Positions 16,042-24,171 of a stretch of 51,696 nucleotides of DNA are shown piece after piece. The stretch is taken from positions 1 to 51,696 of the forward strand of contig JAOTXZ010000008.1 of NCBI GenBank assembly GCA_029862085.1, given 5' to 3'. The position numbers and the translations under genes are program-made. Origin of the DNA: Candidatus Nitrosopumilus sp. (GTDB taxonomy: Archaea > Thermoproteota > Nitrososphaeria > Nitrososphaerales > Nitrosopumilaceae). The notes beneath the pieces were generated by a model that was given only the letters and a program-made list of their open reading frames with translations, was not told the DNA's origin and did not search any database. Each line of letters begins with the position of its first letter. The stretch's first letter is position 1.

Positions 16042-17034
16042 TTGGAATATGTAGAATTAGAAATTGTTGCAGTAATTGTTCTCCTTGGATTGTATGCCTT
16101 GTTTAGCGGACTTGAGATTGCTATTGTAGGCACTCGCCGTTCAAAGGTCCTAAGGCTCTACAGGAAAAAGGTTCCAGGTTCCTCTGCTTTGTTTAAACTA
16201 AAGTCAAATCCAAGCAAAATGACCTCCAGCGTTAATCTTGGCAATACACTAGTCAATGTAGGTTCATCGGTTTTGGCAGCTGACGTTATGATAAAATTGC
16301 TCGGAGATCAGGGAGTAGGAATTGCAATTGGAATTATGACTTTTATGATTTTAATTTTTGGAGAAATTCTTCCAAAAACTTATTCCAACATTAATTCAGA
16401 AAAAGTTGCATTACGGTTTAGCAATTTCCTTCTTGCATTTACCTATGTTATGTATCCTATTGTTATATTCTTAGAACTTGTAACCAAGGGATTTTTGAGG
16501 GTTATTGGAAGAGATTCATCTCCAAAATCAATCACAGAAGAGGACATCAAAGAGGTCGTAGATTTAGGTTTATCAGAAAAAGCAATTGAGGAAGAAGAGC
16601 ACGATCTAGTTCACAAAGCTCTTGAATTTGATGACAAACCGATTATTGATGTTATGACGCCAAAAAAGGTAATATTCTCTTTAGAGGAAAATGAATTTTT
16701 CTCAGATGTTTTTCAACAAATTAAAGATAGGAAATTCACACGTATCCCCGTTTATTCTAAAACTAAAGACAACATTGTTGGGATTTTACATATATGGGAT
16801 ATTGCAAAGTTGCCAGAAAATCAATATTCCAAAACAAAGATAGGACAAATTGCCAGAAAACCCATTTTTGTTTTCACCAAAGAAAAGATAAGCGACCTTC
16901 TAATTCAACTAAAAAATGAAAAAACTCACATGGGAATAGTTTTGGATGATGATGAGAATTTAATGGGATTAATTACCGTAGAGGATCTAATAGAGGAGAT
17001 TGTAGGTGATATTGTTGGGGAGAGAGGAAGTTAA
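16042..17034 (+). CDS. CNNM/CorC-type transporter (DUF21 + CBS pair)
   Basis: 330 residues. About 1-150 is the DUF21 membrane domain: first helix VELEIVAVIVLLGLYALFSG, the family's small-residue region with GLEIAIVGTRRSK, two more helices and the FGEILPKTYS motif. Residues about 195-320 are a CBS pair (VMTPKKVIFSL; FTRIPVYSKTKDNIVGILHI; IVLDDDENLMGLITVEDL). Family members move Mg2+ or other divalent ions, with nucleotide sensing by the CBS pair. The TTG start at 16042 keeps the first helix intact. The usual extra C-terminal CorC domain is absent. Divergent from the propeller gene. Confidence 0.85.
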   Translation: MEYVELEIVAVIVLLGLYALFSGLEIAIVGTRRSKVLRLYRKKVPGSSALFKLKSNPSKMTSSVNLGNTLVNVGSSVLAADVMIKLLGDQGVGIAIGIMTFMILIFGEILPKTYSNINSEKVALRFSNFLLAFTYVMYPIVIFLELVTKGFLRVIGRDSSPKSITEEDIKEVVDLGLSEKAIEEEEHDLVHKALEFDDKPIIDVMTPKKVIFSLEENEFFSDVFQQIKDRKFTRIPVYSKTKDNIVGILHIWDIAKLPENQYSKTKIGQIARKPIFVFTKEKISDLLIQLKNEKTHMGIVLDDDENLMGLITVEDLIEEIVGDIVGERGS

Positions 17035-17242
17035 CCCTAAATCGTTCCTTTAGTTTACGGCAAACAGATCCAAAGGAATTGAATTTTTGTTGAATAATTT
17101 TACACCTAATTGATACCAAATTAGTCACCAAAAGCTCTCAAATCCTGTAGGTCCCAGATTTGAAATTATGTTGGGGGGAAATAAAAAAGATGTCTTTACT
17201 AAAAAACATTAATAGGTAATTTAGACCCAAATCATTTGTTGT

Positions 17243-18721
17243 ATGAGGATGGGTTGGAAAAATCGATTTACTAGTACTCCTCTTCTTGTTTTATTTATTG
17301 TTCTAGTTTCCATTGGGGTTGGAACAGCCTCGGCTTTAATTACAATTACACTTTCTGGAGATGTAATAATTACGGGGGGTCTAGATATGACAAGTGATAA
17401 AATAACAAATGTGGGTGTACCAACGGAGAACGCTGATGCAGCTACAAAAGGATACGTAGATTCATCACCCGCCACTGATACACTCGCCCTATTAGGATGT
17501 ACCATTGATCAGATTGCAAAGTATGATGGAAACAATTGGGTTTGTGTTTCTGATGACGATACTTTAACAAGTATTGGATGTTCGGTAAATGAATTGGCCC
17601 AATTTGATGGAAACAATTGGGTTTGTGTAAAATTGGTTGTAAAAAATAATCCTATATCAATCATAGACAATACAGGAATAGTAGGATTATACACATCTGT
17701 TGCCATTGGCGCAGATGACAATCCTGTGATTAGCTATTATGATGAAACAACCCAGGATCTAAAAGTAGTCCATTGTGGTAATACGTTATGCTCTACTGGT
17801 AATACTATTACCACAGTTGATAGCACAGATAATGTAGGGCAATACACATCTATGGCCATTGGCGCAGATGACAATCCTGTGATTAGCTATTATTATCTAC
17901 CAGGAGGGGATCTAAAAGTAGTCCATTGTGGGAACACGTTATGCTCTACTGGTAATACTATTACCACCGTTGACAGTACAGGTTCGGTAGGGATATACTC
18001 CTCAATTGCCATTGGTTCAGATAACAATCCGGTAATTAGCTACACTGACCAGTCTTTAGGGGATTTAAAATTTGTACATTGTGGTAACACATCTTGCTCT
18101 TCTGGAAATAATGTAATAACCCTTGATAGTGCCAATGTTACAGGTACATTCACGTCTATGGCCATTGGTGCTGATGGCAATCCGGTGATCAGTTTTTTTG
18201 ATTCTACCAATTCAGACCTAAAGGTAGTACATTGTGGTGACACAATATGTTCTTCGGGTAATTCAATAACCACCGTTGATAGCAATGATGATGTTGGGTT
18301 ATACACGTCGATAGCAATTGGCGTTGATGGCAATCCAGTGATTAGCTACTATGCTAAGGCACCAAATTTTGATCTGAAGGTAGTACATTGTGGTGACATC
18401 TCGTGTTCTACTGGGAATATCATTAACACCATTGATAGTACAGGAATAGTAGGATGGAACACTTCTATAGCCATTGGTCCAGATAATAATCCTGTAATAA
18501 GCTACTATGATTCTACAAATGATGATCTTAAGGTAGTACATTGTGGTGACATATCTTGCTCTACTGGAAATACGATAGAAATCCTTGATAGTGATGGACT
18601 GGTAGGAGACTATACCTCAATTGCCATTGGTTCAGATAGCAATCCCGTGATAAGTTACTATGATGAAACAAATGGTAATCTCAAATCCATTGTAGATGGC
18701 AAAGTTGTAACTTTTGAGTGA
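17243..18721 (+). CDS. Membrane-anchored propeller with tail-fibre-like stalk
   Basis: 492 residues, paralogue of 14565-15878. Order: anchor (TPLLVLFIVLVSIGVGTASA), stalk with ITLSGDVIITGGLDM and NVGVPTENADAATKGYVDS, two short repeats with the motif YDGNNWVCV, then seven propeller-like repeats of about 47-49 residues (YTSVAIGADDNPVISYYDET, then LKVVHCGN-x2-CSTGN). The DAATKGYVD motif is characteristic of phage tail-fibre stalks that form trimers. ATG 17243 or 17249 may be the start; both give the same anchor. Surface display is inferred from the anchor. Confidence 0.85.
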   Translation: MRMGWKNRFTSTPLLVLFIVLVSIGVGTASALITITLSGDVIITGGLDMTSDKITNVGVPTENADAATKGYVDSSPATDTLALLGCTIDQIAKYDGNNWVCVSDDDTLTSIGCSVNELAQFDGNNWVCVKLVVKNNPISIIDNTGIVGLYTSVAIGADDNPVISYYDETTQDLKVVHCGNTLCSTGNTITTVDSTDNVGQYTSMAIGADDNPVISYYYLPGGDLKVVHCGNTLCSTGNTITTVDSTGSVGIYSSIAIGSDNNPVISYTDQSLGDLKFVHCGNTSCSSGNNVITLDSANVTGTFTSMAIGADGNPVISFFDSTNSDLKVVHCGDTICSSGNSITTVDSNDDVGLYTSIAIGVDGNPVISYYAKAPNFDLKVVHCGDISCSTGNIINTIDSTGIVGWNTSIAIGPDNNPVISYYDSTNDDLKVVHCGDISCSTGNTIEILDSDGLVGDYTSIAIGSDSNPVISYYDETNGNLKSIVDGKVVTFE

Positions 18722-18955
18722 CTACAAAATTTTATCCATAATCCTAGTAGAGATTAGGAGTGATTTTATTTTTCACATCAGTCTTCCCCAATTTAACCCA
18801 ATTTTCTTGGGTGAATCCCGGTGGACAATATTTTTTCCTAAAATTTGTGTTAACGGCATTAATTCATTACACTAGAGATGTTAAATGATTTGGGAAATTA
18901 TCATGTCTGAAATTTAATCCAACAAATAAAATACTTGGGTTTTCTATTTCATATT

Positions 18956-19744
18956 ATGACAGTCAAAATTCAAACTTTACCAATTACAAATTACATGACT
19001 GCATATCCAATCTCAGTTGAACCCCAAGTTCCAATTACAAAAGCAATAGGGTTTATGGTTGAAAGAGATTTTGGAAATCTTGTTGTAAGTGATGGAACGA
19101 TGCCTAAAGGCATTTTGACTGAACGTGAAATTCTAAAGGCAATTGCTGAATCCCGGAATCTTGATGAACTGACAGTTGACGATGTAGGTTTGCAACCATT
19201 TACCAAATTAGACTTGGGCGACACTGTTTTAGATGCAACCCACCTAATGAACAAGAACAAATCTAGACTATTGGTTTTTGATGATGCCAAGCTAGTTGGA
19301 ATTGTCACGGTATCTGATTTGCTAAGGGCATTTAGAAAGATAAAGACTGAGACTTCGCTGTATAAGGTAATTAGTACGAAAATTGAAAAATGTAGTAAAA
19401 ATGATTCTATTTTAAAGGCAGTAAAGATAATGCATGAAAAAAGAGTAGGAAGTGTAATAATTCAAGATATGGAAGGGTATGGAATTTTTTCTGAAAGAGA
19501 TCTTTTAACGTATCTTTATTCGAATGATTTTAAGTTAGATCTTGAGATTGGAAAATATTCGTCATCTCCTCTGATAGTCGCCAATGATGAAATAACAATT
19601 AACCAAGCTGCCAGCATTATGGCTGCAAACGACATCAAAAGATTAGGAATTACAAAAAATGATTCTCTAATAGGGATTGTAACTGGTAGGGATTTGCTTG
19701 AAGCATATCAAGATGTTTACTTGGCAACAAACCATTCTTCATGA
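18956..19744 (+). CDS. Protein of four CBS domains
   Basis: 262 residues from ATG 18956; an AT-rich element near 18925-18932 lies about 26 nt upstream, which favours this over ATG 18935. Two CBS pairs in tandem: MTAYPISVEPQVPITKAIGF with GILTEREIL; SRLLVFDDAKLVGIVTVSDL; MHEKRVGSVIIQDMEGYGIF; and NDIKRLGITKNDSLIGIVTG. No other domain is present. CBS pairs bind adenine nucleotides and regulate partner proteins; the partner is not apparent. The nearby CNNM protein also has CBS domains but the genes are not adjacent. Confidence 0.88.
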   Translation: MTVKIQTLPITNYMTAYPISVEPQVPITKAIGFMVERDFGNLVVSDGTMPKGILTEREILKAIAESRNLDELTVDDVGLQPFTKLDLGDTVLDATHLMNKNKSRLLVFDDAKLVGIVTVSDLLRAFRKIKTETSLYKVISTKIEKCSKNDSILKAVKIMHEKRVGSVIIQDMEGYGIFSERDLLTYLYSNDFKLDLEIGKYSSSPLIVANDEITINQAASIMAANDIKRLGITKNDSLIGIVTGRDLLEAYQDVYLATNHSS

Positions 19745-19823
19745 TTACATTATTTTTTGAAATTTATGCCTATCTGCATCCATTTTCATCCCAAATTTAG
19801 TGGTTGAGTCTATCGATTCAAAT

Positions 19824-19856
19824 CTTTTGAAATTATTTTTTCGGAAGGATGAAAAG
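19824..19856 (+). repeat. Dispersed intergenic AT-rich repeat, full copy
   Basis: TTTTGAAATTATTTTTTCGG followed by AAGGATGAAAAG. Preceded by a degenerate extension at 19764-19823 (TGCCTATCTG, GATTCAAATC) that is also seen at 13926-13985. Lies between the four-CBS gene and the membrane protein 19901-20737. Confidence 0.6.
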
Positions 19857-19900
19857 AAAATTAGATCACAGATATTAATTTGTGATGCTAATATGTTATT

Positions 19901-20737
19901 GTGTCAAGTGGATTTAAGGAAAATATCCAGTCTGAAATGAAGATTAATTATTATGTTATAGCGGCCATTACAATTGGAATTTTAATTTTCATAATTGGAA
20001 ATTCCATTGAGCCAGAAGTTGAGGAGGAACTTGATTTCTATGAATTAATGACTTCGCTTGGGTTTGCAGCTGTTGTTATTTTTGCATTTTTTATCGCAAG
20101 ACGATATTGGGGTTCTAAGGTTTTTGGAAAATCTTATCTTGCCCTTGCATTAGGATTTGTGTGTTATAATATTGGCTGGAATCTTTGGTGGTTTTATGAA
20201 ATTTGGTATCATGTAGAGAATCCTTACGTAGCTCTTCCTGATGTATTTTTTTTAGCATACTATCCATTTGTAATTTATCACTTGCGAAAAAACTCCAAAT
20301 ATTTTAGTCCATCCACTACACGATCGCAAAAACTAATAATCGTATTAACTCCAATTATTTTTTCATCGATCTATTGCTTTTTTGGTCTTGCCCATGTAAG
20401 TGCTGATGGTGGACTTGGAACTATACAAATCTCAGTATTTTCCACCTATGATTCCCAATTTTATACTGAATTTTTTACAGGATTGGTATTTGTTTTTGCA
20501 ACATCATTAACATTTGCTCTTGCTATTGTTGCAACTCAAATTTTTCAAAAAAGCGTTTTAGGTTCGGCGTGGGGTCTTTTACTTTTGGGGATTTTGCTCA
20601 ACACTGTAGCTGATCTATACTATTACATCAATGAATTATTTGGTGGATATGTTCGTAGTGATCCCGTGACAGGTATATGGCTTGCTGGTACAGTATTTTT
20701 ATGCTATGGATTGTACAAACATCACAAGATCATCTAG
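19901..20737 (+). CDS. Multi-helix membrane protein, sensor-like domain
   Basis: 278 residues with about eight hydrophobic helices. The start is GTG 19901. The segment YNIGWNLWWFYEI followed by NPYVALPDVFFLAYYPFVIY resembles the membrane sensor region found before kinase or GGDEF domains in many bacteria, where W-x2-YE and P-x4-D-x-FFL-x2-YP are kept. Here no output domain follows: the protein ends after the last helix (TGIWLAGTVFLCYGLYKHHK). So it is a stand-alone copy. Function unknown; signal perception is a guess. Confidence 0.75.
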   Translation: MSSGFKENIQSEMKINYYVIAAITIGILIFIIGNSIEPEVEEELDFYELMTSLGFAAVVIFAFFIARRYWGSKVFGKSYLALALGFVCYNIGWNLWWFYEIWYHVENPYVALPDVFFLAYYPFVIYHLRKNSKYFSPSTTRSQKLIIVLTPIIFSSIYCFFGLAHVSADGGLGTIQISVFSTYDSQFYTEFFTGLVFVFATSLTFALAIVATQIFQKSVLGSAWGLLLLGILLNTVADLYYYINELFGGYVRSDPVTGIWLAGTVFLCYGLYKHHKII

Positions 20738-20762
20738 AGTGATTACCGTCATTGGAGGTTTT

Positions 20763-20789
20763 ATATGAAATTATTTTTTTTGGAAAAAG
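20763..20789 (+). repeat. Dispersed intergenic AT-rich repeat
   Basis: TATGAAATTATTTTTTTTGG then AAAAAG, just after the membrane protein gene 19901-20737 and just downstream of the convergent microprotein 20799-20906. Confidence 0.45.
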
Positions 20790-20798
20790 TTTCCAGTT

Positions 20799-20906
20799 TT
20801 ACCTACCTATAACATAAGTCACGTACAATAATGCTGAAACTATAGTTGAAATTCCAATAATTATCGTCATCTCTTTTCCTGAAAACACACTTGCTCTAAA
20901 ACTCAC
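20799..20906 (-). CDS. 35-residue membrane microprotein, paralogue A
   Basis: A GTG start at 20906 and stop at 20799-20801 give 35 residues beginning VSFRASVFSGKEMTIIIGIS and ending in a hydrophobic helix and VIGR. A TTAAG element about 26 nt upstream (near 20933) is followed by AGTTGATAATTC, and the whole promoter-plus-ORF block of about 150 bp recurs at 24928-25070. Most differences between the two copies fall in third codon positions or are conservative, which shows the ORF is translated. One membrane helix with an Arg/Ser-rich N-terminus. Function unknown. Confidence 0.7.
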   Translation of the reverse strand: MSFRASVFSGKEMTIIIGISTIVSALLYVTYVIGR

Positions 20907-20950
20907 AAGTAGTTTTGAAGAATTATCAACTTAAGCGTATTGGAAATTTT

Positions 20951-20980
20951 ATTTGAAATAATTTTTTGGGAGGGATGAAG
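20951..20980 (+). repeat. Dispersed intergenic AT-rich repeat, full copy
   Basis: ATTTGAAATAATTTTTTGGG followed by AGGGATGAAG, upstream of microprotein A and downstream of the Hcp-like gene 21051-21884. Confidence 0.6.
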
Positions 20981-21050
20981 ACAAATTTAAAAATAAAATG
21001 AATCAAAACTTGTCAGATTAACTTTTACAACCAAAACATATCTCAAAAAA

Positions 21051-21884
21051 TTAAACTCCTGTGATAATTCGGTTCTGAATCATCCACTTTATTCCTTCAA
21101 GAAATTGATCTTCTGGGACTTCACCATTAATCCACCATTCAGTTGTAGTGCTAATCCAATCAGGAACTTGTGGTTCTATGTTGTCTTGTTCAACATCGTC
21201 TAAAGGTGCATCTACTTCTACATCGATAATTTTCTCTTTTACTAAAAAACCTAAAGCATCAGTAAATTCTCTATCTGAAACATCCTCATCAATCCAAAAT
21301 TGTGCTGTAGTTTGCACCCATATAGGAACTTTGGAATCTGATTTAATTTCTAGTTCATCTTTTACTTTGGGTTCTGAAATTGGTTCTATTGGTTCTTCAA
21401 CTGGAACTTCTACCTTGGGTGGTTCTTTTGATGATTCTGAAATTGTTATTTTTTCATAGTTTAAAGAAAATTCTTCTGTGGGGATGTCTTTGTTAGTTCC
21501 GCTAATTGTATAGCTTGTAATCATTACATTTGTAAGCTCGTACACATAGTAGGTCTCTTTTTCTGAGTCAAGATGTATCTCTACTTTAGGAAAAACTTTT
21601 CCCATTGCAATTGATTCGGCAAGTTTGGGACTTGATTTATCAAGCTCTTTTACCACAATAAGGTCAGATACGTTATACTGGTATCTTGTTGATGCAGAGT
21701 CTTCTCTAATCTTAGAGCCATCACTAAATGAAAGTAAGTTTATCCAGTCCTTGTGATCTTTGTCTTCAGATTCTCCGTCTATTCCATCAAATTTGATATA
21801 GCCTGCCCCATAGGCATCCGAAATTAAAAATCCAGAACCGATTAATAAAAATCCGAAAATAAATAGAAAATTAAAATTATTCAT
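21051..21884 (-). CDS. Exported Hcp-like protein with two Trp modules
   Basis: 277 residues: signal peptide (FNFLFIFGFLLIGSGFLIS, cut near AYGAG), an Hcp-type domain (about 28-150), an acidic/Pro linker and two Trp modules (VPIWVQTTAQFWIDEDVSDR; VPDWISTTTEWWINGEVPED). Hcp hallmarks: GYIKFDGIDGESEDKDHKDW, LDKSSPKLAESIAMGKVFP, YELTNVMITSYTISG and PTEEFSLNYEKI. Bacterial Hcp forms the hexameric tube of type VI secretion, but here each protein is exported by itself and no other T6SS gene exists. 17 nt downstream of its paralogue 21902-22438; one operon. Confidence 0.85.
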   Translation of the reverse strand: MNNFNFLFIFGFLLIGSGFLISDAYGAGYIKFDGIDGESEDKDHKDWINLLSFSDGSKIREDSASTRYQYNVSDLIVVKELDKSSPKLAESIAMGKVFPKVEIHLDSEKETYYVYELTNVMITSYTISGTNKDIPTEEFSLNYEKITISESSKEPPKVEVPVEEPIEPISEPKVKDELEIKSDSKVPIWVQTTAQFWIDEDVSDREFTDALGFLVKEKIIDVEVDAPLDDVEQDNIEPQVPDWISTTTEWWINGEVPEDQFLEGIKWMIQNRIITGV

Positions 21885-21901
21885 CTAGTTTTGACCTAGT
21901 T

Positions 21902-22438
21902 TTATGAGGTACCTTCTTCAACTTTCCAAGTGTATTCGACATTGCCTTTTTTACTTCCATCAGGACCATACTCTGTGTATGTTGTTTTAATTTCTTCAAA
22001 ATTTAGAGAAATTTGTTCTGTTGGTCGCTCATCAGCATCCCCGCTAATAGAATAACTTGTAACCATTACATTTTTTAGTTCATATGCATAGTAGGTTCCG
22101 GCACTAGAGGTCAAATGAAATTCAAGGATTGGAAAAACTTTTCCCATTGCAATCGATTCGGCAAGTTTTGGGCTTGATTTATCAAGCTCTTTGGTTAATA
22201 CAATATCCTGAAAAACTGCACCTGCAGAAGATCTAACAGAAGCTCCAGAATCTCCTCTTGATATTGTTTGAGAAAATGATAATATCTCTATCCACTCTTT
22301 ATGTTTCGCATCTTGTGACTCTCCATCGACTCCATCGAATTTTATGTAGGCTGCCGCTTCTGCATCATTTACATATCCAACGAGAGCCAAGGCAAATGCA
22401 CATGCTGTAATTGTAATTACCTTTAGTTTTTTATCCAT
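21902..22438 (-). CDS. Exported Hcp-like protein
   Basis: 178 residues from ATG 22438. The frame opens at 22462, but the TATA-like TTAAGTATATGG covers that ATG, so the inner one, 24 nt on, is correct. Signal peptide (KVITITACAFALALVGYVND, cut after AEA), then a complete Hcp-like domain: AYIKFDGVDGESQDAKHKEW, ELDKSSPKLAESIAMGKVFP, YELKNVMVTSYSIS and PTEQISLNFEEIKTTYTEY. Closely related to the downstream gene but without Trp modules. Ring or tube assembly outside the cell would be a testable idea; it is not shown by the sequence. Confidence 0.87.
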   Translation of the reverse strand: MDKKLKVITITACAFALALVGYVNDAEAAAYIKFDGVDGESQDAKHKEWIEILSFSQTISRGDSGASVRSSAGAVFQDIVLTKELDKSSPKLAESIAMGKVFPILEFHLTSSAGTYYAYELKNVMVTSYSISGDADERPTEQISLNFEEIKTTYTEYGPDGSKKGNVEYTWKVEEGTS

Positions 22439-22534
22439 CTTTAAGGTGTTAAATAATTCCATATACTTAAGGTTGCTTCTGAAATTGGATTAAATGATTC
22501 GAAACTGGTCAGAATCATTTTCATCACTGTTCAC

Positions 22535-22990
22535 TCATCCACCGTCTATATCTTGAGGTATGTCTTTAGGTGAGATATATTCGGCCATGTCCAAATTAAC
22601 CATGCCAAACATCTTGGAGAAATTCGCCATGTCAAGTATTCTAAAAAATATCATTGGTTTAAAGGAATTCTTGTTCTCATCAATGTATGCTTGGAGTTTT
22701 TGTTTATCTTCTAATTGGTACAGCCGAATCATTTGTTTCCATTTCTCTCTCAACTCTTGGATTTGATCTTTTAGAGTTTTTTCTCCATTCTCTGTAATAT
22801 TGATCTCTATTTTTATTCCCAAAAATCCCTTTTTTTCATTTACTGCAATCAAGTTTCTAGATTCTAGTTTTTCAAGGACTGCTTCTAATTCATTGGTAGG
22901 CATATTGGCGACTTTGGATATTTTATCAAAGGATTTTATTCCTGCTTTGATGGTTGCCAAAACCACTGCCTCTTTTGGTCCATCGTCCAT
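22535..22990 (-). CDS. Winged-helix transcriptional regulator (151 aa)
   Basis: 151 residues from ATG 22990 (an ATG at 22999 is the alternative; CTTTTAACG near 23017 fits 22990). Residues 1-75 form a winged helix: EAVVLATIKAGIKSFDKISK, a recognition helix in MPTNELEAVLEKLESRNLIA and a wing (IKIEINITENGEKTL). A long charged helix follows (QELREKWKQMIRLYQLEDKQ), then a C-terminal region with NFSKMFGMVNLDMAEYI. The long helix could mediate dimerisation. It sits upstream of, and in line with, the Hcp-like pair, but no target site was identified. Confidence 0.7.
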   Translation of the reverse strand: MDDGPKEAVVLATIKAGIKSFDKISKVANMPTNELEAVLEKLESRNLIAVNEKKGFLGIKIEINITENGEKTLKDQIQELREKWKQMIRLYQLEDKQKLQAYIDENKNSFKPMIFFRILDMANFSKMFGMVNLDMAEYISPKDIPQDIDGG

Positions 22991-23207
22991 ATTTTTCATA
23001 TTTTGAGTATCGTTAAAAGATTTTGTAAAAAATGGATTACTTTGTATTCATTGTGGATGGTACCCTTTGTAGATATTACAGATGATTGAATTTATCTAAA
23101 ACAGTTTAGGGCAAATAGAATTTAATTTCTGAATTTATTTTTGGAAAATTCCTGTTTTTAATAAACATGAATCAATTATTAATAGCGTAATTTTTACCAA
23201 ATATGAA

Positions 23208-23786
23208 ATGAATTTAAACAAACTTTGTAATGATTGTCTAAAATCTGATAAAAAGGTAAGATTTGCAGGAGTTTTAGATTCTAGAGGGAATTTGGTTGCA
23301 CAAAAAAGTAGATCTGATTCAAAGTCCCTATTATCTAATGAAGAATTAAAGATGCTTGTTTATTATGCATCTGACAGAAGAAATCGTCTTCAGAATCTTC
23401 AATACAAGCTTGGCGAGGTAAAAGAGACTATTACAAAATTTGAAAATGTAACTACGATAATTTTGATTTTAGACAAAAATCTTTTTTTGATAAGCGCAGA
23501 TCCAAATTCTAACATTTCAAAAATAACTTCTAATCTATGGAAAATTATTGAAAAGAAACCAGTTCAAAAAAGCACATCTAAAAAGAAACCTGTAAAAAGA
23601 AAACCAACGATTGCTGAAATAAAAAAACAGAAAGAAAATCAAAAAATGAGAATAAGGACCTCCAAATCTGCCCGAAGAAGTGGGAAAATTAACAAAAAAG
23701 AAGGAAAAGTTAACAAATCAAAGCAAAGGGCAAAGACTCCAAGATCACAAAGGAAAATTGCTACGGTACGAAAATCTCGTCGTTGA
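23208..23786 (+). CDS. DUF6659-like protein with basic tail
   Basis: 192 residues. Residues 1-112 follow a roadblock-like pattern seen in several proteins of this lineage: LCNDCLKSDKKVRFAGVLDS, SLLSNEELKMLVYYASDRR, LGEVKETITKFENVTTIILI and LDKNLFLISADPNSN. The remaining 80 residues are low-complexity and very basic (SKKKPVKRKPTIAEIKKQKE; KSKQRAKTPRSQRKIATVRK), likely to bind nucleic acid. The family name is from memory and moderately sure. ATG 23208. Confidence 0.7.
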   Translation: MNLNKLCNDCLKSDKKVRFAGVLDSRGNLVAQKSRSDSKSLLSNEELKMLVYYASDRRNRLQNLQYKLGEVKETITKFENVTTIILILDKNLFLISADPNSNISKITSNLWKIIEKKPVQKSTSKKKPVKRKPTIAEIKKQKENQKMRIRTSKSARRSGKINKKEGKVNKSKQRAKTPRSQRKIATVRKSRR

Positions 23787-23837
23787 AAATCTTTAAAAAT
23801 TTTGATTTTCACCTAGATGTTTTTGAAAAGTAAGATA

Positions 23838-24122
23838 TTATTTTTCAGATTTACCAAGTAATTCCTTGATAACAATACTTCGAACATTTGCAAACTCCCA
23901 ATTCTTTAGATTTGCATTTTTGCATTCCTCCTTTATTATGAGACCCGCCAAACCAATACTCCAGATGTGACGTTTTGGGTCATATACTTCGATAATTTTT
24001 CCATGTTTTGTAATTTTGATTGCCCCATGACACCTTTCCATTATTTGTATTGCCACATTTTGGTAGATTTTTTCAAAATTTTTCCCTTTACTCCCCATGA
24101 TTTTTTGGAATATTGTATTCAA
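23838..24122 (-). CDS. Hypothetical protein (94 aa)
   Basis: 94 residues from ATG 24122. Soluble, mixed alpha/beta: QNVAIQIMERCHGAIKITKH, then KIIEVYDPKRHIWSIGLAGL and an end with NVRSIVIKELLGK. No motif that I can assign. It is convergent with the DUF6659-like gene and 50 nt upstream of the stop of the tail-collar gene in the same direction. A dispersed repeat lies just upstream (24143-24166). Confidence 0.55.
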   Translation of the reverse strand: MNTIFQKIMGSKGKNFEKIYQNVAIQIMERCHGAIKITKHGKIIEVYDPKRHIWSIGLAGLIIKEECKNANLKNWEFANVRSIVIKELLGKSEK

Positions 24123-24142
24123 TTAAGGATATTGGAGATTTT

Positions 24143-24166
24143 ATTTGAAATTATTTTTTTGGTAAC
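24143..24166 (+). repeat. Dispersed intergenic AT-rich repeat
   Basis: ATTTGAAATTATTTTTTTGG then TAAC, between the stop of the tail-collar gene and the start of 23838-24122. Confidence 0.5.
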
Positions 24167-24171
24167 CTAGT

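Noticed and set aside
18040-18541. Minus-strand ORFs inside the propeller gene 17243-18721
   Set aside because: They reflect the internal repeats of the propeller gene read backwards; the plus frame has regular Cys and PVISY spacing.
21051-22438. Type VI secretion locus
   Set aside because: Only Hcp-like domains are present, with signal peptides; no sheath, baseplate, VgrG or ATPase gene is in the window.
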